Source of the DNA: an uncultured Pelagibacteraceae bacterium
GTDB lineage: Bacteria > Pseudomonadota > Alphaproteobacteria > Pelagibacterales > Pelagibacteraceae
Direction of reading: 5' to 3'
NCBI GenBank assembly: GCA_902613915.1
Contig: CACMJB010000007.1
Coordinates: 1 to 54,062 of the forward strand
DNA: 54,062 nt
In this document: positions 1 to 8,576 of the stretch, in pieces
How positions within the stretch are numbered: the stretch's first letter is position 1
Layout: the number at the start of each line of letters is the position of its first letter
The notes under the pieces: model-generated
Told to the model about the DNA's origin: nothing
Seen by the model: only the letters and a program-made list of their open reading frames with translations
Database searches by the model: none
Translations under genes and position numbers: made by a program

Positions 1-1137
1 AATGCTTCAGAAGAAATTGGAATTCCAAAAACAAATGATTTTAATACAGGTGATAACTTTGGAATAGGTTTCTTTCAATTTACCACAAGTCATACTAAAA
101 AATTTGGTTTGAAGTTAAGATGCAGTGCTGCAAAAGGATATTTGAATCCTGTAAAAAAAAGGCCTAACTTAAAAATAGTTGTTAATGCTCATGCCCAAAA
201 AATTAACTTTGAAGGTAAGAAGGCAGTTGGAGTAAATTATTATCAAGGTGATAAATTGATTAAAGTAAAAGCAACAAGAGAAGTTATTTTATCTTCTGGT
301 TCAATAGGCTCGACTCAAATCCTTCAAGTTTCAGGTATTGGTCAAAGTGATAAACTTAAAAAACTTGGTATCAACATGGTTCATGAATTAAAGGGAGTGG
401 GGAAAAATTTACAAGATCATTTAATGTTAAGACCAGTTTATAAAGTTAAAGGCTTGAAATCACTTAATAGAAAAGTTGAAAGTTTATTCGGAAGAGCTTT
501 AATGGGCTTAGAATATTTATTGTTTCAAAGCGGGCCTGTAACAATGGGGGCAAGTCAGGTTTGTGGTTTTGCAAAAAGCGATCCTTCAAGAGAAACACCT
601 AATCTTCAATTTCATGTATCACCTGTGAGCACAGATATTCTAGGCGTAACTCCAATGCATGATTTTGAAGGTATTACCCCTACAGTTGCAAATATTAGAC
701 CAACTAGTAGAGGTGAAATAAATATTGTGAGTAGTGATAGTAGAGAATATCCAAAAATAAAAATGAACTATTTATCTACTCAAGATGACAGATACGTTGC
801 TGCACAAGGATTAAAATTAGTGAGAAAAATAATGATGGAAACTGAAACTTTTAAACCCTATCAACCAGAAGAGTATAGACCTGGCTTAAATATAACTGAA
901 GATGAAGAATTAGTAAAAGCTGCAAGCGACTACGCTCAAACAATTTTTCACCCTGTTGGAACTTGTAAAATGGGAAATGATGATGAAGCTGTTGTAAATG
1001 ATAAACTTTCTGTGCATGGTTTACAAAATTTAAGAGTAGTTGATGCATCCATTATGCCAAATATAACTTCGGGTAATACTAATGCACCGACGATTATGAT
1101 TGCAGAAAAAGCATCTGACATGATATTAAACAAATAA
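1..1137 (+). CDS. GMC-family FAD oxidoreductase (choline dehydrogenase-like), 5' truncated
   Basis: The frame is open from base 1, so this is the C-terminal 378 codons of a gene that begins outside the window; the internal TTG at 109 is not a start. GMC oxidoreductases use FAD to oxidise alcohols such as choline or other short polyols. The visible part covers the substrate domain and the C-terminal FAD/active-site segment: SSGSIGSTQILQVSGIG and GVGKNLQDHL are GMC signature stretches, and HPVGTCKMG followed by RVVDASIMPNITSGNTNAP carries the catalytic His and Asn. The N-terminal Rossmann motif lies upstream. The TerC gene follows after 2 bases, so the two are probably co-transcribed. Family is clear; the substrate cannot be read from the sequence. 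Confidence 0.9.
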   Translation, partial: NASEEIGIPKTNDFNTGDNFGIGFFQFTTSHTKKFGLKLRCSAAKGYLNPVKKRPNLKIVVNAHAQKINFEGKKAVGVNYYQGDKLIKVKATREVILSSGSIGSTQILQVSGIGQSDKLKKLGINMVHELKGVGKNLQDHLMLRPVYKVKGLKSLNRKVESLFGRALMGLEYLLFQSGPVTMGASQVCGFAKSDPSRETPNLQFHVSPVSTDILGVTPMHDFEGITPTVANIRPTSRGEINIVSSDSREYPKIKMNYLSTQDDRYVAAQGLKLVRKIMMETETFKPYQPEEYRPGLNITEDEELVKAASDYAQTIFHPVGTCKMGNDDEAVVNDKLSVHGLQNLRVVDASIMPNITSGNTNAPTIMIAEKASDMILNK

Positions 1138-1139
1138 TC

Positions 1140-1733
1140 ATGTTAGCCGAAATTTTTACTCCAGAACAAATAACAATCTTAACTCAAATCATTTTTATTG
1201 ATTTAGTTTTAGCTGGAGACAACGCAATTATTATTGGAATGGTTGCCTCAAAGTTTCCAGTTACACAAAGAAAGAAAGTTATTTTCTGGGGTATAGGTGG
1301 TGCAGTAGTTTTAAGAATAGTTTTAACTCTTTTAACTGCTTTCCTGCTACAAATTACTGGTCTTAGATTAATTGGTGGAATTCTTTTACTTTATATCGTT
1401 TACAAACTTTATGTTGATGTAATTAAAGGAGCATCAAAAGATGAAGATATAAAAGTTGATAACTCAAGTTTTTTAAAGGCAATCTGGACCGTATTACTTG
1501 CTGATTTTACAATGAGTTTAGATAATGTTCTTGGTGTAGCTGGAGCTGCTGGTCATCATTACCATCTTTTAATATTCGGTTTAATTTTATCTATAGTTCT
1601 AATGGCTGTTGCAGCGAATCTTATATCAGGTTGGATTAAGAAATATAAATGGATAGCATGGGTAGGATTATTGGCTATTTTAATAGTAGCTATTGAATTA
1701 ATTTATACTGATATAAAAACTTTATTCTTCTAA
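1140..1733 (+). CDS. TerC/YjbE-family integral membrane protein
   Basis: 197 aa with about six to seven hydrophobic segments. The acidic motifs are typical of TerC proteins: DLVLAGDNAIIIGM near residues 21-34 and ADFTMSLDNVLGVAGA near 120-135, both placing Asp/Asn pairs inside membrane helices where they are thought to bind metal ions. YjbE-type TerC proteins have been linked to manganese export or metalation of secreted enzymes, which is family knowledge and not shown here. The stop overlaps the next start by one base (TAATG), so it is translationally linked to the first SDR. Confidence 0.85.
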   Translation: MLAEIFTPEQITILTQIIFIDLVLAGDNAIIIGMVASKFPVTQRKKVIFWGIGGAVVLRIVLTLLTAFLLQITGLRLIGGILLLYIVYKLYVDVIKGASKDEDIKVDNSSFLKAIWTVLLADFTMSLDNVLGVAGAAGHHYHLLIFGLILSIVLMAVAANLISGWIKKYKWIAWVGLLAILIVAIELIYTDIKTLFF

Positions 1734-2497
1734 TGTTTAAAAAAATAGATCTAAAAAATAAAACTGCTCTTGTTACTGGAGCAGGAAAAGGACTAGGAAA
1801 AGCTTGTGCTATAGCACTGGCTGAGGCTGGCGCAAAAGTAGTTATTATAAGTAGAACTAAATCAGATTTAGATAAAGTAAACAAAATTATAAAAAAAACT
1901 AAAGGTTCGAGTTTGTCATTTGTTTGTGATGTTACAAACTTGAATGAATTTGAAAAAGTACTAAAAAAAATTAGCCGTTTAGATATTTTAGTAAATAATG
2001 CTGGAAATAATAGACCTGAACATTTCACTAAAGTTACTCAAGAAAATATGAACTATCTAACAGATTTAAATATGAAAGCAGCATTTAATGTTGCGCAGTT
2101 GTGCTCTCAAAAAATGGTTAAAGCAAAAAATAGAAAGAAAATTGGAGGCTCAATTATTCATATGTCTTCTCAGTTAGGTAGAGTTGGTTGTGAAGGAAGA
2201 AATGTTTACAACATGAATAAATTTGGACTTGAGGGTTTATCTAGAGGAATGGCTTTCGAGCTTGCTCAATATAATATTAGGGTAAATACAGTATGCCCTA
2301 CTTTTGTAGAAACTCCAATGGTGAAGAAGTTTTTTAAAAATAAAAAATTTAAAGATAAAATGCTTAAAAACATTCCTTTGGGCAGAGTAGCAACAGAAAG
2401 TGATGTGGCAACTGCTGTCACATTTCTGGCAGCAGACTCATCTGAAATGATAACTGGTACTTCAATGATGGTTGATGGAGGTTGGACAGCACAATAA
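1733..2497 (+). CDS. Short-chain dehydrogenase/reductase (first of a tandem pair)
   Basis: 254 aa classical SDR. The NAD(P)-binding motif TGAGKGLG is at residues 16-23, followed by NNAG (about 88-91), the catalytic Ser in HMSSQLG and the YNMNK active-site motif. The C-terminus ITGTSMMVDGGWTAQ is typical of FabG/gluconate-5-dehydrogenase-like SDRs. The next gene is a clear paralog with the same length and ending, overlapping by one base. Substrate is unknown; a sugar acid or hydroxy acid is plausible next to a GMC oxidoreductase. Confidence 0.88.
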   Translation: MFKKIDLKNKTALVTGAGKGLGKACAIALAEAGAKVVIISRTKSDLDKVNKIIKKTKGSSLSFVCDVTNLNEFEKVLKKISRLDILVNNAGNNRPEHFTKVTQENMNYLTDLNMKAAFNVAQLCSQKMVKAKNRKKIGGSIIHMSSQLGRVGCEGRNVYNMNKFGLEGLSRGMAFELAQYNIRVNTVCPTFVETPMVKKFFKNKKFKDKMLKNIPLGRVATESDVATAVTFLAADSSEMITGTSMMVDGGWTAQ

Positions 2498-3261
2498 TGG
2501 GGATTTTTTTAAAAGATATAAATCTAAAAGACAAAACAGCATTAATTACAGGTGCTACGAAAGGATTAGGTAGAGGAGCCGCTAAAGCTATTGCACAAGT
2601 AGGTGGAAATGTAATTGCTGTTGGTAGAAATCAATCTGAACTTAACAGTCTAGGAAAAGAATTAAAAAAATTTAAAGTTAGTTACTTTCCATTTAATTGT
2701 GATGTTAATGATTATGAAAAATTAAAAAGTTTTATTACAAAACTTAAGAAGATTGATATTTTAGTAAACAATGCTGGCACTAACTTACCCGAGTCTTTTT
2801 TAAATGTAAAAAAAGCATCTATGGAAACATTATTAAATGTAAATACTAAAGCTGTTTTTAATGTAGCTCAACTATGTGCTAACCAAATGATTAAGTTGAA
2901 AAGAAAAAATTGTTCAATAATAAATATTTCATCTATTTTTGGTTTAGTAGCGGGTCAAAAGAGAACAGTTTATAGTATGACTAAGTTTGGTGTAGAAGGA
3001 TTAACGAAAGGAATGGCCCTTGATCTTGCAAAATATAATATAAGAGTAAATAGTGTATGTCCTAATATTGTTTTAACGCCTAGAACAAAAAAATATTTTG
3101 CAGATAAAAAATATAATAAATACGTCAAAGAAAATACTCCTATTAATAAAGTTGTTACTGTAAGTGATGTGGCTACTTCAATAACTTTTTTAGCTTCAGA
3201 GGCTTCTTCAATGATTACTGGATCTTCAATAATCATCGATGGTGGTTGGACAGCAAAATGA
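2497..3261 (+). CDS. Short-chain dehydrogenase/reductase (second of the tandem pair)
   Basis: The ATG at 2497 overlaps the preceding stop (TAATG) and gives 254 aa, exactly the length of the upstream paralog; the in-frame TTG at 2482 lies inside the previous gene and is rejected. Motifs: TGATKGLGRG (NAD(P) binding), NNAG, INISSIFG (catalytic Ser), YSMTK (catalytic Tyr and Lys) and an ITGSSIIIDGGWTAK ending. All catalytic residues are present, so both copies of the pair look active. It ends with ATGA, overlapping the start of the M23 peptidase. Confidence 0.87.
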   Translation: MGIFLKDINLKDKTALITGATKGLGRGAAKAIAQVGGNVIAVGRNQSELNSLGKELKKFKVSYFPFNCDVNDYEKLKSFITKLKKIDILVNNAGTNLPESFLNVKKASMETLLNVNTKAVFNVAQLCANQMIKLKRKNCSIINISSIFGLVAGQKRTVYSMTKFGVEGLTKGMALDLAKYNIRVNSVCPNIVLTPRTKKYFADKKYNKYVKENTPINKVVTVSDVATSITFLASEASSMITGSSIIIDGGWTAK

Positions 3262-4052
3262 GAATATTATTTTTTTCTTTAATATTAATCTTACAAATAA
3301 AAGTTTTAAATGCACTAGAGTTTAAAGGGAAATTTGAACAAGGATCATTTATACTAGGAAAAACTAATCCAAATTCTAAAATACAAATTGACGATAAAAA
3401 GATCAGGGTATCAAAAGATGGTTTTTTTGCTTTTGGATTAGATAGAGATAGAAAAAATGATGTTGTAATCAAAGTAACAAAAGATGGAGAAACAAAAACT
3501 CTTCAAAAAAAAGTACTAAAAAGAGAATATAAAATTCAAAAAATTGATGGTTTACCTCCTAAACAAGTCACTCCACCGCCAGAAGTTTATGAAAGAATTA
3601 AGAAAGACAACAAACTGATAGGGAAAGCTAGATCATTAAATACTCCTTATGACTTTTTTAAAGATAAATTTATTTATCCTATTGATAAATATATAATTAC
3701 AGGTGTTTACGGTAGCCAAAGAATTTTAAATGGAAAACCAAGAAGACCTCACTATGGAATAGACTTTCATGCCCCAGAAGGAACTCCGGTTAAAGCAATG
3801 ATGGATGGTGAGGTTACTTTGGCTGAAGATGATATGTACTTTACTGGTGGTACAATTATTTTTGATCATGGTCATGGTGTGAGCACTTTATATATGCACA
3901 TGAAAGATATTAATGTAAAAGTTGGACAAAAAATAAAACAAGGTCAAATAGTTGGTACTCTTGGTCAAAGTGGTAGAGCTACAGGCCCACACTTGGATAT
4001 TAGACTTAATTGGTTTGACGTAAAATTAGACCCAGCTTCTGTTTTAAATTAG
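3258..4052 (+). CDS. M23-family peptidoglycan endopeptidase, secreted
   Basis: The start chosen is the ATG at 3258 (ATGA overlap with the SDR stop), giving 264 aa that open with MRILFFSLILILQIKVLNA, a good signal peptide. The middle is a beta-rich linker. The C-terminal LytM/M23 domain has the zinc ligands in HYGIDFHAPEG (His165, Asp169), LYMHM (His214) and GPHLDIRLNW (His245). It probably cleaves peptidoglycan cross-links in the periplasm or regulates cell separation. The gene is convergent with the carbamoyltransferase, with 4 bases of 3' overlap. Confidence 0.9.
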   Translation: MRILFFSLILILQIKVLNALEFKGKFEQGSFILGKTNPNSKIQIDDKKIRVSKDGFFAFGLDRDRKNDVVIKVTKDGETKTLQKKVLKREYKIQKIDGLPPKQVTPPPEVYERIKKDNKLIGKARSLNTPYDFFKDKFIYPIDKYIITGVYGSQRILNGKPRRPHYGIDFHAPEGTPVKAMMDGEVTLAEDDMYFTGGTIIFDHGHGVSTLYMHMKDINVKVGQKIKQGQIVGTLGQSGRATGPHLDIRLNWFDVKLDPASVLN

Positions 4053-5884
4053 TCTAACTCAAATTTATTTTTGTAATCTTTAACAAGTGATTTATCTTGT
4101 TGGTCTTTATATAATATAAAATCTTCAATTACTAAAACATCTAAATTAGTACCCATAAAACAATTAAACGCATCTTCAATTGAGCTAACAATTGGTTCAC
4201 CTCTTACATTGAATGAAGTATTAACCAAAACTGGACAATTAGTGTTTTTCTTAAATTCTTTAATTAAATCATAATATCTTGGATTTGTTTCCTTGTGTAC
4301 TGTTTGAATTCTTGCTGAATAATCTACGTGAGTAATAGCAGGAATGCTCGATCTTTTAATATTTAGTTTATCAATTCCAAATAATTTTTCATCTTCTGTT
4401 CTCATTTTAATTTGTTTGTCTTTTTTTACCTCTGAAACTAAAAGCATGTAAGGACTATCATTATTTAAGTCAAACCATTCGTTGACATTTTCTCTAAGAA
4501 CTGAAGGGGCAAAGGGTCTAAAACTTTCTCTAAATTTTATTTTTAAATTTAATTCCTTTTGCATTTTATCTGATCTAGGATCAGCTAATATTGATCTTCC
4601 TCCAAGAGCTCTTGGACCAAACTCCATTCTTCCTTGAAACCAGCCCACAGTTTTTTCATTAGAAAGTTCTTTTGCTGTTATAGAAATTGTCTTATCTCTA
4701 TCATGTTTTTTATACTTTGCTTTTAGAGCTTTAAGTTTCTCTTCTATTTGGTCATTATTAAATTTAGGACCTAAGTAAGATCCATTCATTTTATCTTTGA
4801 ATTCCACTCTTGGCTTGTCTAATTCATGGTGCCAATAAGCTAATGCTGCACCAAGGGAGCCACCAGCATCTCCTGCAGCTGGTTGTATCCAAATATTTTT
4901 AAATAATTTTTCTTTTAAAATTTTTCCATTAGCTACACAATTTAAAGCTACTCCGCCTGCCAAACAAAGATTATCTATTTTATACTCTGATAATAAGTTT
5001 TTTGTAATTTTTAAAACAATTTCCTCTGTAACTGATTGTATAGAAGCAGCTATATCCATGTGAAATTGTGTTAATAAATCTTTTTTAGAGTCTCTCACAG
5101 GTTGGCCAAAAAGTTTAGAGAATTGATTATTAGTCATTGTAAGTCCTGTGGCATAATTAAAATATTTCATATCAAGTTTAAAAGAACCATCATCTTTTAA
5201 ATCTATAAGCTTATCTAATATAATATCTTTAAAGATAGGTTTGCCGTAAGGAGCGAGACCCATCAATTTGTATTCACCGCTATTTACTTTAAAGCCTGTA
5301 TAGTAAGTAAAAGCTGAGTATAATAACCCTAACGAATGAGGAAAGTGAATCTCTTTTATAATTTCAAGTTTATTTTTCTTCCCAATAGCTACTGTTGTTG
5401 TGGCCCATTCTCCTACTCCGTCTAAAGTTAAAATAACAGCTTCTTCAAAAGGTGAAGGAAAAAACGCACTTGCGGCATGACTATAATGGTGTTCTGAAAA
5501 CTTTATTTTATTAATATCATTAAAATTTTTGTCATGTTCTTTTAATTTGTCGAATAAGAATTTCTTTTGAAAAAGTTTTTCTCTCAACCATAGCGGCATG
5601 GACATACTAAAAGATTTAAAGCCTTTAGGAGCAAAGGCCATATAAGTTTCTAATAATCTCTCAAATTTTAAGAATGGTTTTTCAAAGAAAACAATGTGAT
5701 CAACTTCATTTAGACTAAAACTTGACTCCTCTAGTACATATTTTACTGCGTTGAATGGATATCTAGGATCATGCTTTTTTCTTGAGAATCTCTCCTCTTG
5801 AGCCGCTGCAACTATATTCCCATCTACAATAATGGCTGCCGCGCTATCATGATAAAATGCTGAAATTCCTAATATAGAAGTCAC
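4049..5884 (-). CDS. O-carbamoyltransferase, NodU/CmcH (SxtI-like) family
   Basis: 611 aa, full length for the family. The N-terminal YrdC-like/ASKHA portion shows YHDSAAAII (residues 11-19), QEERFSRKKHD, HHYSHAASAFFPSPF (from 132), LTLDGVGEW and GEYKLMGLAPYG. The C-terminal part has LCLAGGVALNCVANGKI, PAAGDAGGSLGAAL, EFGPRALGGRSILADPRS and LVNTSFNVRGEP. Such enzymes use carbamoyl phosphate and ATP to carbamoylate a hydroxyl on a sugar or natural product. The start is a GTG that overlaps the upstream DUF5989 stop by one base (TAGTG). The order SxtJ-like, DUF5989, carbamoyltransferase matches sxtI/sxtJ/sxtK-type modules. The acceptor is unknown. Confidence 0.93.
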   Translation of the reverse strand: MTSILGISAFYHDSAAAIIVDGNIVAAAQEERFSRKKHDPRYPFNAVKYVLEESSFSLNEVDHIVFFEKPFLKFERLLETYMAFAPKGFKSFSMSMPLWLREKLFQKKFLFDKLKEHDKNFNDINKIKFSEHHYSHAASAFFPSPFEEAVILTLDGVGEWATTTVAIGKKNKLEIIKEIHFPHSLGLLYSAFTYYTGFKVNSGEYKLMGLAPYGKPIFKDIILDKLIDLKDDGSFKLDMKYFNYATGLTMTNNQFSKLFGQPVRDSKKDLLTQFHMDIAASIQSVTEEIVLKITKNLLSEYKIDNLCLAGGVALNCVANGKILKEKLFKNIWIQPAAGDAGGSLGAALAYWHHELDKPRVEFKDKMNGSYLGPKFNNDQIEEKLKALKAKYKKHDRDKTISITAKELSNEKTVGWFQGRMEFGPRALGGRSILADPRSDKMQKELNLKIKFRESFRPFAPSVLRENVNEWFDLNNDSPYMLLVSEVKKDKQIKMRTEDEKLFGIDKLNIKRSSIPAITHVDYSARIQTVHKETNPRYYDLIKEFKKNTNCPVLVNTSFNVRGEPIVSSIEDAFNCFMGTNLDVLVIEDFILYKDQQDKSLVKDYKNKFELD

Positions 5885-6036
5885 TAAAATATTGTATAAA
5901 TAAATGGTGCCACAGCAGAACCTTGGCTAAGAACAATAAGAATTCCAAATAAAGCCAGAACAATTATTATTGGTAGCAACCAATATTTTTTTCTCTCTCT
6001 TAAAAATTCCCAAAATTCTTTTACAAATTCAATCAT
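5884..6036 (-). CDS. Small single-span membrane protein, DUF5989/SxtK-like
   Basis: A 50-aa reading frame fills the gap between its neighbours exactly. It begins MIEFVKEFWEFLRERKKYW, followed by a hydrophobic span rich in Leu, Ile and Val and a short SQGSAVAPFIYTIF tail. That layout (amphipathic head, WLLP, one helix, QGSAVAPFIY tail) is how I recall DUF5989 proteins, which sit beside NodU-type carbamoyltransferases; SxtK of saxitoxin clusters is one. The ATG directly follows the stop of the SxtJ-like gene, and the TAG overlaps the GTG of the carbamoyltransferase. Function unknown; probably a membrane partner or scaffold. Confidence 0.85.
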   Translation of the reverse strand: MIEFVKEFWEFLRERKKYWLLPIIIVLALFGILIVLSQGSAVAPFIYTIF

Positions 6037-6417
6037 TTAAAATTGTTTTCTCATTGAAGTTAAGTTCTTTTTTCTTTTTATCCAATAAGTTTCTTTTTCT
6101 TTTAAAAATTTTAATCCTAATAAATCTTTCCCAAACAATCTTATAATTAAACTTACTGGAGTTAAAATAACAAAATAAACTAAACTCATGACTATTGGAG
6201 CTATTATAAGGCCTAAAATTTCACCAAATTTAATCCATATTTTATTAAGTGGAGTAAGAAATTTAGAATTAAATATACCTAAAATTAAAAAAATACCTGA
6301 AGCAATTAAAAAATAAAAGTTTAAATTATCACCGTTTTTTAATGGCCAAAGACTTAAAACTAAAAAGACTATAAAAAATAATATTCCAAAACTTCTATTA
6401 GAACTTTGGGATTTCAT
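6037..6417 (-). CDS. SxtJ-like small membrane protein
   Basis: 126 aa with about three to four hydrophobic segments: FGILFFIVFLVLSLWPL, a second ending in GIFLILGIF, then a PLNKIWIKFGEILG stretch leading into APIVMSLVYFVILTPV. The sequence NKIWxxFGxxLGxxxxPIxxxxxYF and the late LLGLKF....TYWI are features I associate with SxtJ-family proteins. It lies immediately upstream of the DUF5989 gene (zero gap) and 8 bases after xsc. Its role in carbamoylation is unknown; it may anchor the carbamoyltransferase at the membrane. Confidence 0.75.
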   Translation of the reverse strand: MKSQSSNRSFGILFFIVFLVLSLWPLKNGDNLNFYFLIASGIFLILGIFNSKFLTPLNKIWIKFGEILGLIIAPIVMSLVYFVILTPVSLIIRLFGKDLLGLKFLKEKETYWIKRKKNLTSMRKQF

Positions 6418-6425
6418 AATAAGAA

Positions 6426-8207
6426 TTAATTTGAACCCTTTTGAGGTCTCATATCTTCTTTTTTAATACCAGCAACTTTTACTGGTTTTTTCATTGCATC
6501 TCTTCTAAATGGTTCACCTAGTTCTTGATTTAATATCACCTCAATAAAAGTGGTAATTCCCTTTTTTTGATCTTCGCAAGATTGTTTTATTGCTTTTGTT
6601 GTTTCTTCCATAGTTCTAACGGTAACACCTTTTAAACCACAAGCATTAGCAACTTTTGCATAACTTAACTCTGGATCAAGTTCTGTTCCAATAAAATTGT
6701 TATCGAACCACAACGTAGTGTTTCTTTTTTCTGCTCCCCATTGATAGTTTCTAAAAATTACCATTGAAATTGCAGGCCACTCTTCTCTTGCGCAAGAACT
6801 CATTTCATTCATACTGATACCAAATGCACCATCACCTGCAAAACCTATAACAGGTGTTTCTGGGCAACCAATTTTAGCACCTAAGATTGATGGAAAACCA
6901 TAACCACACGGTCCAAACAAACCTGGAGCTAAATATTTTCTTCCTTTCTCAAAAGTTGGATAAGCATTACCTATCGCACAATTGTTACCAATATCGCTTG
7001 AAATAATTACATCTTCAGGCATTCCAGCTTGAATAGCTCTCCAAGCTTGTCTTGGTGACATTCTATCTTTATCTCTTTCTCTTGCTTCTTTATTCCAAAC
7101 TGTGCCTGGATCATCATCTTCATGATCTAAACTAGAAAGTTTTTGTAACCATGCAGATTTTGTTTGATGTATTAAATCTTTTCTTTTTTGTCTGTCAGTA
7201 TCACCTGCTTTAGGAGATAATTTACTAATTATTTGTTGGGCTACTAATTTTGCATCACCACATATTCCAACTGTAACTTTTTTAGTCAAACCAATTCGAT
7301 CAGAGTTCATATCTACTTGAATAATTTTTGCATTCTTTGGCCAGTAATCTATTCCATAACCTGGTAATGTAGAAAATGGATTAAGTCTTGTGCCTAGTGC
7401 TAATACAACATCAGCTTTTGCAATTAATTCCATTGCTGCTTTTGAACCGTTATAACCTAAAGGTCCAACTGCTAATGGGTGACTACCTGGAAAACTGTCA
7501 TTATGTTGGTATCCTGAACAAACTGGTGCATCTAATTTTTCAGCTAACTTTACACAGTCTTGTATTGCGCCGCCAATAACTACACCTGCTCCCGATAAAA
7601 TAACTGGGAACTTAGCATCTGAAAGTAACTTTGCAGCTTCCTCTATAGCCGTTGCACCACCAGCTTGTCTTTCTAATCTTACTATTGGCGGTAAATCAAT
7701 ATCAATTACTTGAGTCCAATAATCTCTTGGAACATTAATTTGTGCTGGAGCTGATCCTCTGATGGCTTTCTCAATCACTCTATTTAAAACTTCTGCAATT
7801 CTAGAAGGGTCTCTTACTTCTTCTTGATAACAAACCATATCTTTAAATAAATTCATTTGTTCAACTTCTTGAAAACCACCTTGACCCATTGTTTTGTTTG
7901 CAGCTTGAGGTGTTACTAAAAGAAGTGGAGTATGATTCCAGTAAGCAGTTTTTATTGGTGTTACTAAACCAGTTATACCTGGACCGTTTTGTGCTACAAC
8001 CATTGACATTTTTCCAGTTGCACGTGTGTAACCATCAGCTATTAAACCACCGTTAGTCTCATGGGCAACATCCCAAAAAGTTATACCCGCGTCGGGAAAA
8101 ATATCTGAGATAGGCATAAATGCAGAGCCAATAATACCGAAAGCATGTTCGATACCATGCATTTGTAAAACTTTTACAAAAGCTTCTTCTGTTGTCATTT
8201 TAGCCAT
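6426..8207 (-). CDS. xsc: Sulfoacetaldehyde acetyltransferase
   Basis: 593 aa thiamine-diphosphate enzyme of the expected Xsc length. It converts sulfoacetaldehyde plus phosphate to acetyl phosphate and sulfite, the desulfonating step of taurine and related C2-sulfonate degradation. Seen: an N-terminal ThDP Pyr domain with the conserved Glu50 in VAHETNGGLIADGYTRATG; the Xsc-like stretch NGPGITGLVTPIKTAYWNHTP; a central domain; and a C-terminal ThDP-binding GDG (458-460) with GISMNEMSSC. The start has a strong ribosome site (AAGGAGA about 5 bases upstream). It is divergent from suyAB. The carbamoyltransferase trio follows 8 bases after its stop. Confidence 0.93.
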   Translation of the reverse strand: MAKMTTEEAFVKVLQMHGIEHAFGIIGSAFMPISDIFPDAGITFWDVAHETNGGLIADGYTRATGKMSMVVAQNGPGITGLVTPIKTAYWNHTPLLLVTPQAANKTMGQGGFQEVEQMNLFKDMVCYQEEVRDPSRIAEVLNRVIEKAIRGSAPAQINVPRDYWTQVIDIDLPPIVRLERQAGGATAIEEAAKLLSDAKFPVILSGAGVVIGGAIQDCVKLAEKLDAPVCSGYQHNDSFPGSHPLAVGPLGYNGSKAAMELIAKADVVLALGTRLNPFSTLPGYGIDYWPKNAKIIQVDMNSDRIGLTKKVTVGICGDAKLVAQQIISKLSPKAGDTDRQKRKDLIHQTKSAWLQKLSSLDHEDDDPGTVWNKEARERDKDRMSPRQAWRAIQAGMPEDVIISSDIGNNCAIGNAYPTFEKGRKYLAPGLFGPCGYGFPSILGAKIGCPETPVIGFAGDGAFGISMNEMSSCAREEWPAISMVIFRNYQWGAEKRNTTLWFDNNFIGTELDPELSYAKVANACGLKGVTVRTMEETTKAIKQSCEDQKKGITTFIEVILNQELGEPFRRDAMKKPVKVAGIKKEDMRPQKGSN

Positions 8208-8242
8208 AAATCTCCTTATAGTATTTTGAAAATCTAGCTTTC

Positions 8243-8250
8243 ATTATACT
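8243..8250. promoter_or_regulatory. Shared -10 elements of divergent xsc and suyAB promoters
   Basis: The 74-base spacer between xsc and suyA holds ATTATACT. Read on the minus strand 8243-8248 is a perfect TATAAT pointing to xsc; read on the plus strand 8245-8250 is TATACT pointing to suyA. The -35 regions are weak on both sides. Overlapping -10 boxes would make the two promoters compete or respond to one regulator. Prediction only. Confidence 0.4.
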
Positions 8251-8281
8251 AAATTTTAGTCTATATCCATTAGATATTTTT

Positions 8282-8569
8282 ATGTCACAGCCCGATCTCA
8301 TTATACACGACGAAAAAGATAACGTAGGAGTTGTTGTAATAGAAACCACAAAAAAGGGCCAAGATTGTAGCGCCTGGATAATGGAAAACGACAAAACCGT
8401 TAAGGTTCCATCAACAAATGATGTTCCATTGGGGCACAAAATTGCACTTAAAGATCTTAAAGTTGGAGATACAATTTTCAAGTACGGGCATGATATAGGA
8501 AAAGTAGTTAAAGAAATTAAAAAAGGTGAGCATGTTCATGTTCACAATGTAAAAACAAAAAAATGGTAA
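8282..8569 (+). CDS. suyA: Sulfolactate sulfo-lyase alpha subunit (SAF/UxaA N-terminal domain)
   Basis: 95 aa, a lone SAF domain. Family endings GEHVHVHN and [14 protein letters not shown] are visible; these are shared by SuyA and the N-terminal part of altronate dehydratase UxaA. With SuyB it would eliminate sulfite from 3-sulfolactate to give pyruvate. The preference for SuyA over an altronate-type subunit rests on the separate small alpha and ~390-aa beta subunits and on the neighbouring xsc, aprBA and tauE. The start at 8282 has no strong ribosome site, but no better start exists downstream that keeps the domain. Confidence 0.75.
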   Translation: MSQPDLIIHDEKDNVGVVVIETTKKGQDCSAWIMENDKTVKVPSTNDVPLGHKIALKDLKVGDTIFKYGHDIGKVVKEIKKGEHVHVHNVKTKKW

Positions 8570-8576
8570 AGTAATT

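Noticed and set aside
7388-7579. Plus-strand 63-aa ORF inside xsc
   Set aside because: Low-complexity shadow of a strongly conserved gene; no ribosome site.
8200-8481. Minus-strand 93-aa ORF opposite suyA
   Set aside because: A shadow frame overlapping both suyA and the xsc promoter, with no family features.
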